Below, in pieces: positions 1-7,134 of a stretch of DNA of 64,000 bases (position 1 is its first letter; each line of letters begins with the position of its first letter). The notes beneath the pieces are model-generated. The model was not told the origin of the DNA. It made no database searches and saw nothing but the letters and a program-made list of their open reading frames with translations. Source of the stretch: Sandaracinaceae bacterium (GTDB lineage Bacteria; Myxococcota_A; Polyangia; Polyangiales; Sandaracinaceae); the NCBI GenBank assembly GCA_019637095.1, contig JAHBWG010000026.1:33922-97921 (forward strand). Direction: 5' to 3'. The translations under genes were made by a program, and so were the position numbers.

Positions 1-239
1 GGACCCTCGTCGCGCTCGTCGACGCGCTCGAGCTCGTCGGCGCGGACCGGCCCACCCTCGACGTGGGCCTCCTCGCGCTCGAGGCGGCCCTGCGGCTTCC
101 GCGCGGCGGCGCCGCCGCGCTCTTCGCGGTCGGTCGGTCCGCCGGCTGGATCGCGCACGCCCTCGAGCAGCGCGCGGGCGGGCAGCTCCTGAGACCTCGG
201 GCGCGCTACGTCGGCCCGCGCGTGTCGCCCGCGGAGTGA
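1..239 (+). CDS. Citrate synthase family protein, C-terminal end (partial)
   Basis: Only the last 78 or so codons are in the window; the frame is open from the left edge to TGA at 237-239. The translation carries the signature end of citrate and 2-methylcitrate synthases: an Arg-Ser-Ala-Gly-Trp-Ile-Ala-His stretch, then a Glu-Gln-Arg, and finally Leu-Arg-Pro-Arg-Ala-Arg-Tyr-Val-Gly-Pro. In the family this region condenses acetyl-CoA or propionyl-CoA with oxaloacetate and contributes the CoA- and citrate-binding arginines. The substrate cannot be told from this fragment, so no symbol is given. The next gene starts about 70 bases downstream on the same strand and seems unrelated. Confidence 0.8.
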   Translation, partial: TLVALVDALELVGADRPTLDVGLLALEAALRLPRGGAAALFAVGRSAGWIAHALEQRAGGQLLRPRARYVGPRVSPAE

Positions 240-309
240 CAGCCCCGCGCGGCCGCGGCGCGTCCGTTCGGTGCGCGCGGCTGGTACGCGCGTTGCGCTC
301 TCGGGCCCC

Positions 310-1485
310 GTGCGATGCTTCGCCTCGGTGCTCGCTCTGTTCGCGCTGAGCGCGTGCGAGGGCCTGCTCGTCCTCGATCTGCCGCAGGCGGAGCGGCCGC
401 CCGACGGCCGCCCGCCGCCGAGCATCCACCTCGACGCGGGTCACGCGCCGCCGCTCGGCGACGGCGCGCAGTGCGACGTCGGCGACGCGCGCCCGGCCGC
501 CGTCTACCACGGGACGCGCGAGCCCACGCTCCTGTCGATGAGCGAGGGCCAGAAGCTGGCGGTGGTCATGTACCGCACGGGCGGCGGCGTGTGCAGCGGC
601 ACGGTGATCGCGGACCGCTGGGTGCTCAGCGCCAAGCACTGCAACCCCTCGGGGAGCGCGCGCGGCACCGTGCTGCTCGGCCAGGACCCGGACGCGCCCA
701 ACGTCTCGATCGAGGTCGCGCGCGTCGTGCGCCACGCGAGCCGCGATCTCCTGCTGCTCGAGCTGAGCGAGCCGGTGCGCGGGCGCGCGCCGAGCGTGGC
801 CTTCATCCCGTACTGGACCGCGTCGATCGACGCGAGCTGGAGCGGCCGCACCGTCGAATGCGCGGGCTACGGGCGCCAGGAGAACGGGACGATCGGCCAG
901 CGGCGCTTCACCGCGCAGCCGATCTCGGGCGTGAGCGCGACGTACGTCACCGTCGACGGCCAGGGGCGGAGGGGGCTCTGCGGCGGCGACTCCGGCGGGC
1001 CGGTCTTCTACCAGGACAGCGGGGGGCAAGTCTTCGTGCTCGGTGCGCTCACCGGCGGCGACCCGTCGTGCGTGGGGCAGGACAACTACACGCGCGTCGA
1101 CCCCGACTGGATCCGCGAGCACGCCGGGCCCGCGGCGACCCCCGAGCCGCCGAGCGATCCGTGCATGGGGCTCGACGCGCGCGGCCGCTGCGACGGCCAG
1201 ACGGCGGAGTGGTGCGAGGGCGGGACGCTGCGCCGCGACACGTGCGCGGGCGGCACCACCTGCCGCGACGGCGCCGACGGCTACCGCTGTCGCGGCGCGG
1301 ATCCCGCGCCGGGCGATCCGTGCGACGGGCTCACCCTGCAGGGCCGCTGCACCGAGGACGGCACGGCCGAGTGGTGCGAGGGCGGGCTCGTGCGCCGCGC
1401 GTTCTGCACGCGCTGCGGCCTCGCCTGCCGCCCGATCACCGCCCTCGGCGGCGTGTGGTGCGAAGAGGCGGGCGTCCCGCCTTGA
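310..1485 (+). CDS. Trypsin-like serine protease lipoprotein with two C-terminal Cys-rich repeats
   Basis: Predicted surface lipoprotein of 391 residues. I chose GTG 310 rather than the in-frame GTG 271 because it gives a compact signal peptide ending in the lipobox LSAC. The S1 protease domain shows the His region (VLSAKHC, where most relatives have TAAHC), an Asp region (SRDLLLLEL) and the Ser motif GDSGGP, so the triad is intact and it is probably active. After the protease come two about 50-residue repeats of the pattern DPC-G-L...GRC...AEWCEGG...C, likely disulfide-bonded modules used for binding or as spacers. The gene ends four bases before the stop of the convergent endopeptidase gene. 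The substrate is unknown. Confidence 0.85.
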   Translation: MRCFASVLALFALSACEGLLVLDLPQAERPPDGRPPPSIHLDAGHAPPLGDGAQCDVGDARPAAVYHGTREPTLLSMSEGQKLAVVMYRTGGGVCSGTVIADRWVLSAKHCNPSGSARGTVLLGQDPDAPNVSIEVARVVRHASRDLLLLELSEPVRGRAPSVAFIPYWTASIDASWSGRTVECAGYGRQENGTIGQRRFTAQPISGVSATYVTVDGQGRRGLCGGDSGGPVFYQDSGGQVFVLGALTGGDPSCVGQDNYTRVDPDWIREHAGPAATPEPPSDPCMGLDARGRCDGQTAEWCEGGTLRRDTCAGGTTCRDGADGYRCRGADPAPGDPCDGLTLQGRCTEDGTAEWCEGGLVRRAFCTRCGLACRPITALGGVWCEEAGVPP

Positions 1486-1489
1486 GCCT

Positions 1490-2389
1490 TCAAGGCGTCG
1501 AGCTGACGGCTTCGCTCGGCGCGTCGATCGGCTCCGCGTCGATCGGCGCCGCGTCGATCGGCTCGAGGATCGCGCGCACCAGCGCCTCGTCGTCGAGCGG
1601 CGCGCCGATGACGTCCGGGTCCTTCTCGTGCTCGCGCAGCCACGCCCAGATCGGCCCGCGCTCCTGGCAGCCCGACGCCCGCTCCGAGGGGGTGCACAGC
1701 ACGCGGACGTGGAAGTGATCGTCGTGCGGGTGCGCGTTGATCGGCTGGTGCAGCACGGACGCCGCGCGCAGGATCGGCCGCGGATCCGGCTCGTGATCGA
1801 TCGCGTAGCGCAACAGGCGCGCCTTCACCCCGCGGCTGACGAAGATCCACTGCACCGCGGCGTGCTCGTCGAGCAGGAGCGTGCGCACGAAGTGCCAGTT
1901 GCGCGCGTCGTCGAAGAAGAAGAGCCCGCCCGCGGGCCCGCCGTCCTCGCGCTCGCGCTCGACCGCGTGGCCGAAGCGGCTGTAGGCCAGCCAGCCGCGC
2001 CCGGTGCGCGAGCGACCGCTCGGGTCGGTCACGTAGAAGAGCACGTCCGCGTCGCGGCCGGTGCGGTGCGAGTTGTGCCGGTGGTGGCGGCCGCCGTGCG
2101 GCGCGCTGAGATCGCCGACGCGCATCGGCGCCGTCCCCTCGAAGCGCGCGGCGACGCTCGCGAACGCGCGCTCGAGCGCGCCGACGAGCGCCGGCGTGCC
2201 GTACCGCGTCTCCTCGCCGGGCCGCGCGCGGACGAAGCCCTCCCCCTGGTCCGGCAGCGGCCGCCCGCGCAGCAGCACGCCCGCGTTGGTGAGCCCGTAC
2301 GAGACCGGCGCGTCGGGCATCGGCGTCAGCCCGAGGCAGCCGAGCGCACCGAGCGCGAGAGCAGGCGCGAGGGCACGGGAGGGGCGCAC
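1490..2389 (-). CDS. MepA-like (M74) murein endopeptidase lipoprotein
   Basis: Predicted periplasmic D,D-endopeptidase that would cut peptidoglycan cross-links. The zinc-binding signature of penicillin-insensitive murein endopeptidases is present: HxxGxxxD at about residues 108-115 (HRTGRDAD) and the HDDHFH cluster at 222-227. The start is set at GTG 2389 because the next residues form a short signal peptide with lipobox ALGC; the frame continues upstream but would overlap the divergent TPR gene. At the C-terminus the sequence turns into (E/A)PIDA repeats, encoded by a near-perfect 15-base tandem repeat around 1535-1570, probably a disordered tail. The length (299 aa) fits the family. Function is inferred from motifs only. 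Confidence 0.85.
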   Translation of the reverse strand: MRPSRALAPALALGALGCLGLTPMPDAPVSYGLTNAGVLLRGRPLPDQGEGFVRARPGEETRYGTPALVGALERAFASVAARFEGTAPMRVGDLSAPHGGRHHRHNSHRTGRDADVLFYVTDPSGRSRTGRGWLAYSRFGHAVEREREDGGPAGGLFFFDDARNWHFVRTLLLDEHAAVQWIFVSRGVKARLLRYAIDHEPDPRPILRAASVLHQPINAHPHDDHFHVRVLCTPSERASGCQERGPIWAWLREHEKDPDVIGAPLDDEALVRAILEPIDAAPIDAEPIDAPSEAVSSTP

Positions 2390-2465
2390 GCCGGCAGGAT
2401 GACACGGCCGCGACTTGACGCAGGCATCCTCGCGGATCAAGCCCCCGCCCTCGCCGGGCGAGACC

Positions 2466-3485
2466 ATGAACGAACCGTCCGAAGGCCCCATGAGCCAGCT
2501 CTCCGCGCACCTCGACCGCGGCTGGGACCTCGTCACGCGCGGGGACTTCGCCGGCGCGATGCTCTCCGCGGAGAAGTCGCTCGAGCTCGACGACGCCTCG
2601 CCCGAGGCGCACAACCTGATCGGCTACATCTTCCACGCGGAGGGCCGCGCGGAGGAGGCGCTCGAGCACTACCGGCAGGCGCTCGATCTCGACGAGAGCT
2701 ACGTCGAGGCGATGTTGAACGCGGCCGAGGTCTTGATGAGCCCGCTCGGCGATCTCGACGGCGCGCTCGACATGGTCCGCGAAGCGCGCGACTGGCTCGA
2801 GGACGACGGGACGCCCGACGAGCTCGCCGACACGATGCTGCTCGAGGTCGACATCCACCTCGCGCGCGGCGACGCGGTGTCGGCGGCGAGCGTGGTGCGC
2901 GATCTGCCCGAGGGGCCCTTCGAGAGCCCGCGCCTGCCGACGGCGATCGCCCGCGCGCTGCTCGACGTCGGCGAGGTCGACGCCGCGATGGCCCGCCTCG
3001 AGGAGGTGCTCGCGAGCGAGCCCCCGAGCGCCGACGCGTTCTACTACCTGGCGCTCGCGCGCGAGGTGAAGGGCGACCCGACCGGCGCGCAGATCGCGTT
3101 CCTGCAGTCGCGCGAGCTCGACGGGACGAGCGAGGGGCCGCCGTGGTCGCTCCCGACCGACCAGTTCGAGCGCCGCGTGCAGAGCGCGCTCGCGAGCCTC
3201 CCCGAGCACGTATCGCGCGTGATCGAGGGCGCGCTCGTCGTGGTGACGGACCTGCCGGGCGCGGAGGTGGTCGCCGAGGGCGCCGACCCGCGCACGCCGG
3301 TGCTCCTCGACGCGCTGTCCGCGCCGGACGAGCCCGACAAGGTGGGCCGCATCTTCGTCTACAAGCGCAACGTCGAGCGCATGGCGCCGGGGCTCTTCGG
3401 CCTCGACGCGGAGGTCGCGCGCGCGCTCGAGCACGAGGTCGAGCTGGTGTTCTCCGCCGTCCCCGTGGCCCCCGAGCCGGGCTAG
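2466..3485 (+). CDS. TPR protein with a degenerate minimal zincin (MMP-like) C-terminal domain
   Basis: The first 200 or so residues are tetratricopeptide-like helical repeats (for example [22 protein letters not shown]). The C-terminal 120 residues look like the minimal metalloprotease-like domain family: an 'F-ALASLPE' helix, a VVV-D-P strand, and an '[10 protein letters not shown]' strand that normally leads into HExxH. Here the helix reads [10 protein letters not shown], so the HE pair survives but the second zinc His is missing; it is probably not a peptidase and may be a binding module. ATG 2466 is used; ATG 2490 has a better Shine-Dalgarno (GAAGG) and is a real alternative. It is divergent from the endopeptidase gene and convergent with purF seven bases away. 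Confidence 0.75.
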   Translation: MNEPSEGPMSQLSAHLDRGWDLVTRGDFAGAMLSAEKSLELDDASPEAHNLIGYIFHAEGRAEEALEHYRQALDLDESYVEAMLNAAEVLMSPLGDLDGALDMVREARDWLEDDGTPDELADTMLLEVDIHLARGDAVSAASVVRDLPEGPFESPRLPTAIARALLDVGEVDAAMARLEEVLASEPPSADAFYYLALAREVKGDPTGAQIAFLQSRELDGTSEGPPWSLPTDQFERRVQSALASLPEHVSRVIEGALVVVTDLPGAEVVAEGADPRTPVLLDALSAPDEPDKVGRIFVYKRNVERMAPGLFGLDAEVARALEHEVELVFSAVPVAPEPG

Positions 3486-3492
3486 CCGGGCG

Positions 3493-4875
3493 TCACACGC
3501 CCACGAGCGGGAGCTGGCGGCGGATGGACTCGTCGCGGCGCCGGACCGGGATCGGGTAGTCGCCGCTGAAGCACGCGTCGCAGTACCCCTCGCCGCCGAC
3601 GGCGGCGCGCAGACCCTCGAGGCTGACGTACCCGAGCGAGTCGGCGGTGATGTAGCGGCCGATCTCCTGGACGGAGTGGCTCGACGCGATCAGCTCCGCG
3701 CGCGAGGGCGTGTCGATGCCGTAGAAGCAAGGCCAGCGCGTCGGCGGCGACGCGATGCGCAGGTGCACCTCGCGCGCCCCGGCGTCGCGCAGCATCGCGA
3801 CGATCTTGCGGCTGGTGGTGCCGCGCACGATCGAGTCGTCGACGACGGCGACGCGCTTGCCGCGCAGCACGTCGCGCACCGGGCTGAGCTTGAGCCGCAC
3901 CCCGAAGTGCCGGATCGACTGCGCCGGCTCGATGAACGTGCGGCCGACGTAGTGGCTGCGGATCAGCCCGAGCTCGAACGGCAGGCCGAGCCGCTCGGCG
4001 AAGCCCATGGCGGAGGCGACGCCGCTGTCGGGCACCGGGATGACCACGTCTGCCTCCGCCGGCTGCTCCTCCGCGAGCTTGGCGCCGAGCCGCTTGCGCG
4101 CGCCGTAGACGCCGATGCCCTCGGTCGTCGAGTCGGGCCGCGCGAAGTAGACGTACTCGAAGATGCACATCTTGCGGGGCTGCGCCGCGAAGGGCTTGAG
4201 CGAGCGCATGCCGCGCTCGTCGATGACGATCATCTCGCCGGGCTCGAGGTCGCGCAGGTGCTCGGCGCCGATGAGGTGGAACGCGCCCCGCTCGGAGGCG
4301 ACGACGTGCGTCGTGTCGTTCATCAGGCCGAGGCAGAGCGGGCGGAAGCCATGCGGATCGCGCACCGCGATGAGCTCGCGCGGCGTCAGGAACACCATCG
4401 AGTAGGCGCCCTCGACGTGCCCGAGCGCGTCGATCACGCGCTCCACCGTCGAGGCCTGCCGGCTGCGCGCGATCAGGTGGACGAGCAGCTCGGTGTCGCT
4501 CGTCGTCTGGAAGATCGAGCCCTCGGCCTCGAGGCGCGCGCGCAGCTCGTCGAAGTTCGTGAGGTTGCCGTTGTGCGCGACCGCGAGCGAGCCGTGCGCG
4601 TAGTCGACGGCGATCGGCTGCGCGTTCTTGAGCCCGCTGTCCCCGGCGGTGCTGTAGCGGACGTGCCCGATCGCGCGCGCGCCGGGCAGCCGGTCGAGGA
4701 CGCGCTCCCCGAAGACGTCCTGCACGAGCCCGAGGCCGCGGTGCGCGAACAGGCGCTCGCCGTCGGTGCTGACGATGCCCGCGCTCTCCTGGCCGCGATG
4801 CTGAAGCGAGTGCAGCCCGAGGTACGCGAGGTTCGCGGCCTCCGGCGCGCCGACGATGCCGAAGACGCCGCACAT
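3493..4875 (-). CDS. purF: Amidophosphoribosyltransferase PurF
   Basis: Catalyses the first committed step of purine synthesis, PRPP plus glutamine to 5-phosphoribosylamine, in the cytoplasm. The N-terminal nucleophile Cys2 follows Met directly (MCGVFGIVG), so there is no propeptide of the Bacillus type. Glutaminase residues ([20 protein letters not shown]) and the phosphoribosyltransferase PRPP loop ([14 protein letters not shown]) are clear. Cysteines at KMCIF, WPCFYG and GYCDACFSG match the four ligands of the [4Fe-4S] cluster in the iron-sulfur type of the enzyme. Length (460 aa) is normal. It stands alone, convergent with the TPR gene, and no other pur gene is in the window. Confidence 0.97.
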   Translation of the reverse strand: MCGVFGIVGAPEAANLAYLGLHSLQHRGQESAGIVSTDGERLFAHRGLGLVQDVFGERVLDRLPGARAIGHVRYSTAGDSGLKNAQPIAVDYAHGSLAVAHNGNLTNFDELRARLEAEGSIFQTTSDTELLVHLIARSRQASTVERVIDALGHVEGAYSMVFLTPRELIAVRDPHGFRPLCLGLMNDTTHVVASERGAFHLIGAEHLRDLEPGEMIVIDERGMRSLKPFAAQPRKMCIFEYVYFARPDSTTEGIGVYGARKRLGAKLAEEQPAEADVVIPVPDSGVASAMGFAERLGLPFELGLIRSHYVGRTFIEPAQSIRHFGVRLKLSPVRDVLRGKRVAVVDDSIVRGTTSRKIVAMLRDAGAREVHLRIASPPTRWPCFYGIDTPSRAELIASSHSVQEIGRYITADSLGYVSLEGLRAAVGGEGYCDACFSGDYPIPVRRRDESIRRQLPLVGV

Positions 4876-4954
4876 GCCGCGAACCCTGTCGCAGTTTCGA
4901 GCGCGCCGCCACCCCCGGCGCGCGCCAGGAGCGTGAGGGCGCGAGCGAAGCCCT

Positions 4955-5557
4955 CTAGAGGTGCCCGCTGTGCTGCAAGAACGCGGACTCTTCCGGCGTC
5001 GAGGTGCGATCGAGGATCGCGTTGCGGTGCGGGAAGCGCTCGAAGCGCTCGACCACGTCGCGGTGCGACTCGGCGAGCGCGAGGAAGCGCTCGCACAGCT
5101 TCTTCTGCTCGGGCGGCGCGGAGGCGACGAGCTCCTGGTAGACCTCGACGCTCGTGAGCTGGATGTCCACGTCCTCCGCGTGCATGCAGGGCATGTAGAA
5201 GAACGCGCGCTCCAGCGACCCGAGCGCCTTGTCCATGTCGTCGTCGAGCCCGTCGAGGCAGAGCGCGAGCGCGCGCTCGTCGCCCGCGAACATCTCAGGC
5301 GTCTCGCGGTGGATCCGGCGGTTGAACTGATCGAGCAGGAGGATCAGCGCGAGGCGGCCGCGCGGCGTCGCGCCCCACCCGTCGATCTCGCGCGCCCGCG
5401 CGCGCTCCACGCTGCGCCCGAAGCGGCGGGTGATCTGGCGGTCGACGGCGGGGTGCTTCTCGAACCAGAGGTCGGGGCCGTGGGGGCGCTCCTCGCCCGC
5501 GGGGGGCGGGTCGAACCAAAAGCTCAAGATCTCCCCGATCTTTTCTTCCATGGCCAC
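4955..5557 (-). CDS. DUF924 family protein
   Basis: A 200-residue protein matching the DUF924 family: the N-terminal EILSFWF, the [14 protein letters not shown] block, and the C-terminal region with [18 protein letters not shown] are characteristic. Members are all-helical, TPR-like cytoplasmic proteins with no established reaction. The start is GTG 5557 because GGAGG lies nine bases upstream; ATG 5551 is also in frame but its spacing to that site is too long. It lies 80 bases upstream of purF in the same direction, so the two could be co-transcribed, but nothing ties it to purine synthesis. Confidence 0.88.
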   Translation of the reverse strand: MAMEEKIGEILSFWFDPPPAGEERPHGPDLWFEKHPAVDRQITRRFGRSVERARAREIDGWGATPRGRLALILLLDQFNRRIHRETPEMFAGDERALALCLDGLDDDMDKALGSLERAFFYMPCMHAEDVDIQLTSVEVYQELVASAPPEQKKLCERFLALAESHRDVVERFERFPHRNAILDRTSTPEESAFLQHSGHL

Positions 5558-5653
5558 GCTTCTCGGCCTCCGGAGGGGGGTGTACTACTGCTGGAGGGTG
5601 GTAAGGCGTAGAATCTCGCGCTCACGCTTTCAAGGCGAGAATGCGAGGCGGGC

Positions 5654-5830
5654 ATGGCGGTGTGCAAGGAGTGCGAGGACGAGGTCGACGAGCTCGTGAA
5701 GGTGAAGGTCGGCAAGCGCACCGTGAAGGTCTGCGAGGACTGCGCCGACCGCCTGCGCGAGGAGGCCCAGATCGCCGAGGACTCCGAGTCGGTGATCCAG
5801 GACATGATGGGCTTCAAGGGCCGGCGGTGA
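5654..5830 (+). CDS. Small CxxC...CxxC zinc-ribbon-like protein, 58 aa
   Basis: A short frame that begins MAVCKECEDEVDELVKVKVG and has two Cys pairs, CKEC at residues 4-7 and CEDC near 28-31, spaced as in a small zinc ribbon. The second half is an acidic, probably helical tail ending in an Arg-rich GRR. I recognise no named family. The case for a real gene is the paired CxxC motifs, the codon usage, an ATG with GAGGCGGG upstream, and a TAGAAT hexamer at 5609-5614 that could be the promoter -10. The usual longer frames across this stretch are out of register with the Cys pairs. It ends 20 bases before the convergent lipoprotein gene. Confidence 0.65.
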   Translation: MAVCKECEDEVDELVKVKVGKRTVKVCEDCADRLREEAQIAEDSESVIQDMMGFKGRR

Positions 5831-5849
5831 GCGGCGCGGCCCCCGAAGC

Positions 5850-6989
5850 TCACAGATCGCAGACGCCGTGCTCGGTGCCGCCGACCCGGATCGGCGTCGC
5901 GAACCCGTAGCAGCGCAGGCCGGTCGGGCAGCCGCCGAGGCTGCCGGCGAGGCCGATCCCGGTGCACCACTGGAGACACTGAGAGCCGGCGCAGGCGAAG
6001 CCGGCGCGGCACTGCTCGTCCGTTGTGCACGCCGCGCCCTGCCCGCCCGCGCCGACCGGCGCCGAGCAGTCGCTGAAGAAGCGCATCGCGCCGGCGGACT
6101 CCTGGAACACGCGGCACGCGGTCCCGATCGGGCAGCCACCGCTCGTGACGGGGTTGCACGGCGTCGAGCAGATCGTGACGCCGGGCACGCTGCCCCCCGC
6201 GCCGTCGTTCAGCGTGTACAGGCAGAGCCCGCCCGCGCAGTCGGAGTCCGCGGCGCAGAAGCGGCTGCACATGTTCGCCGCAGCGCCGCTGCGCGCGACG
6301 TTGATGCAGATCCCGCCGGGGACGCACGCGAAGGCGCCCGCGCACGTCGCGCCGAACGCGGCCGTGCCCGCCGCCGCGCACACGCGCGAGGTGCCGCTGA
6401 GGTAGCAGCCCTGCGCCCCGGGGCAGCCGCACTGCGGGCCGACGAGCCGGCACGGGGTCTCGGCGCACGACGCGACGCAGCCCGTGGCGCCGCACCGCTG
6501 CCCCGCCGCGCAGAGCGTGTCGTCCGCGGTGAAGCGACAGGTCGCCGGCGAGCCCTCGACGCACGCGTCGCGCGTGCACGCGACCGCGTCGTCGCACGCG
6601 AGGGGCGTCCCCGGCATGCACGCGCCGCCGACGCAGCGCTCGGCGCCGTTGCACCCGAGGCCGTCGTCGCAGTCCGCGGCGACGGAGCAGCCGCTCATCG
6701 TGCCCGCGTCGGTGCCCATCATCGTGCCCGCGTCGGTGGTGCCCGCGTCGGTGCCCATCATCGTGCCTGCGTCGAGCTCCATCGCGCCCGCGTCACCGCC
6801 GGGATCGCCCGCCGCGTCGACCCCGGGCAGCTCCGCGGCGTCGCTCGGCTCCGCCGCGCCGTCGGCGGGCTCCCCCGCGTCGAGCCGCGGGCGCGCCGCG
6901 TCGACCAGGTCCCCGCCGCCCTGCGCGCAGCCCGCGACGAGGGCCCAGAGCGTGAAGAAGAGTGAGAGCGTGGTGCGTGACGGGCTCAT
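5850..6989 (-). CDS. Cys-rich lipoprotein with Asp-Ala-Gly-rich spacer
   Basis: A 379-residue predicted surface lipoprotein: signal peptide with lipobox VAGC, then about 75 residues rich in Asp, Ala and Gly, including near-repeats of DAGTMMGT (bases about 6700-6780), then a C-terminal half with about 30 cysteines in EGF-like or knottin-like spacing (for example CSVAADCDDGLGCNGAERC). Proteins with this plan are abundant in Polyangiales and are presumed disulfide-stabilised surface modules; none of the domains identifies a ligand. It is divergent from the PEP-synthase-like gene, and a 17-bp palindrome lies between the two starts. Confidence 0.85.
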   Translation of the reverse strand: MSPSRTTLSLFFTLWALVAGCAQGGGDLVDAARPRLDAGEPADGAAEPSDAAELPGVDAAGDPGGDAGAMELDAGTMMGTDAGTTDAGTMMGTDAGTMSGCSVAADCDDGLGCNGAERCVGGACMPGTPLACDDAVACTRDACVEGSPATCRFTADDTLCAAGQRCGATGCVASCAETPCRLVGPQCGCPGAQGCYLSGTSRVCAAAGTAAFGATCAGAFACVPGGICINVARSGAAANMCSRFCAADSDCAGGLCLYTLNDGAGGSVPGVTICSTPCNPVTSGGCPIGTACRVFQESAGAMRFFSDCSAPVGAGGQGAACTTDEQCRAGFACAGSQCLQWCTGIGLAGSLGGCPTGLRCYGFATPIRVGGTEHGVCDL

Positions 6990-7048
6990 GCGGACCTCTC
7001 GAGTCGGACGATACTCCCCGCGCCCCGCGGTTTCACGGCGGCCCGAGG

Positions 7049-7065
7049 ATGACGCGACGCGTCAT
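7049..7065. promoter_or_regulatory. Perfect 17-bp palindrome between divergent genes
   Basis: ATGACGCGACGCGTCAT consists of 8-bp inverted arms around a single central A. It lies 60 bases upstream of the lipoprotein start at 6989 and 70 bases upstream of the GTG at 7135, so it could be an operator serving either or both genes. The regulator is unknown. Confidence 0.45.
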
Positions 7066-7134
7066 GACACGGCGGCGTCGGGGGCGCACGCCCGGGTCCG
7101 TCGCGCGGCGGCTCTGCTATCCTGCGCGCCCTTC

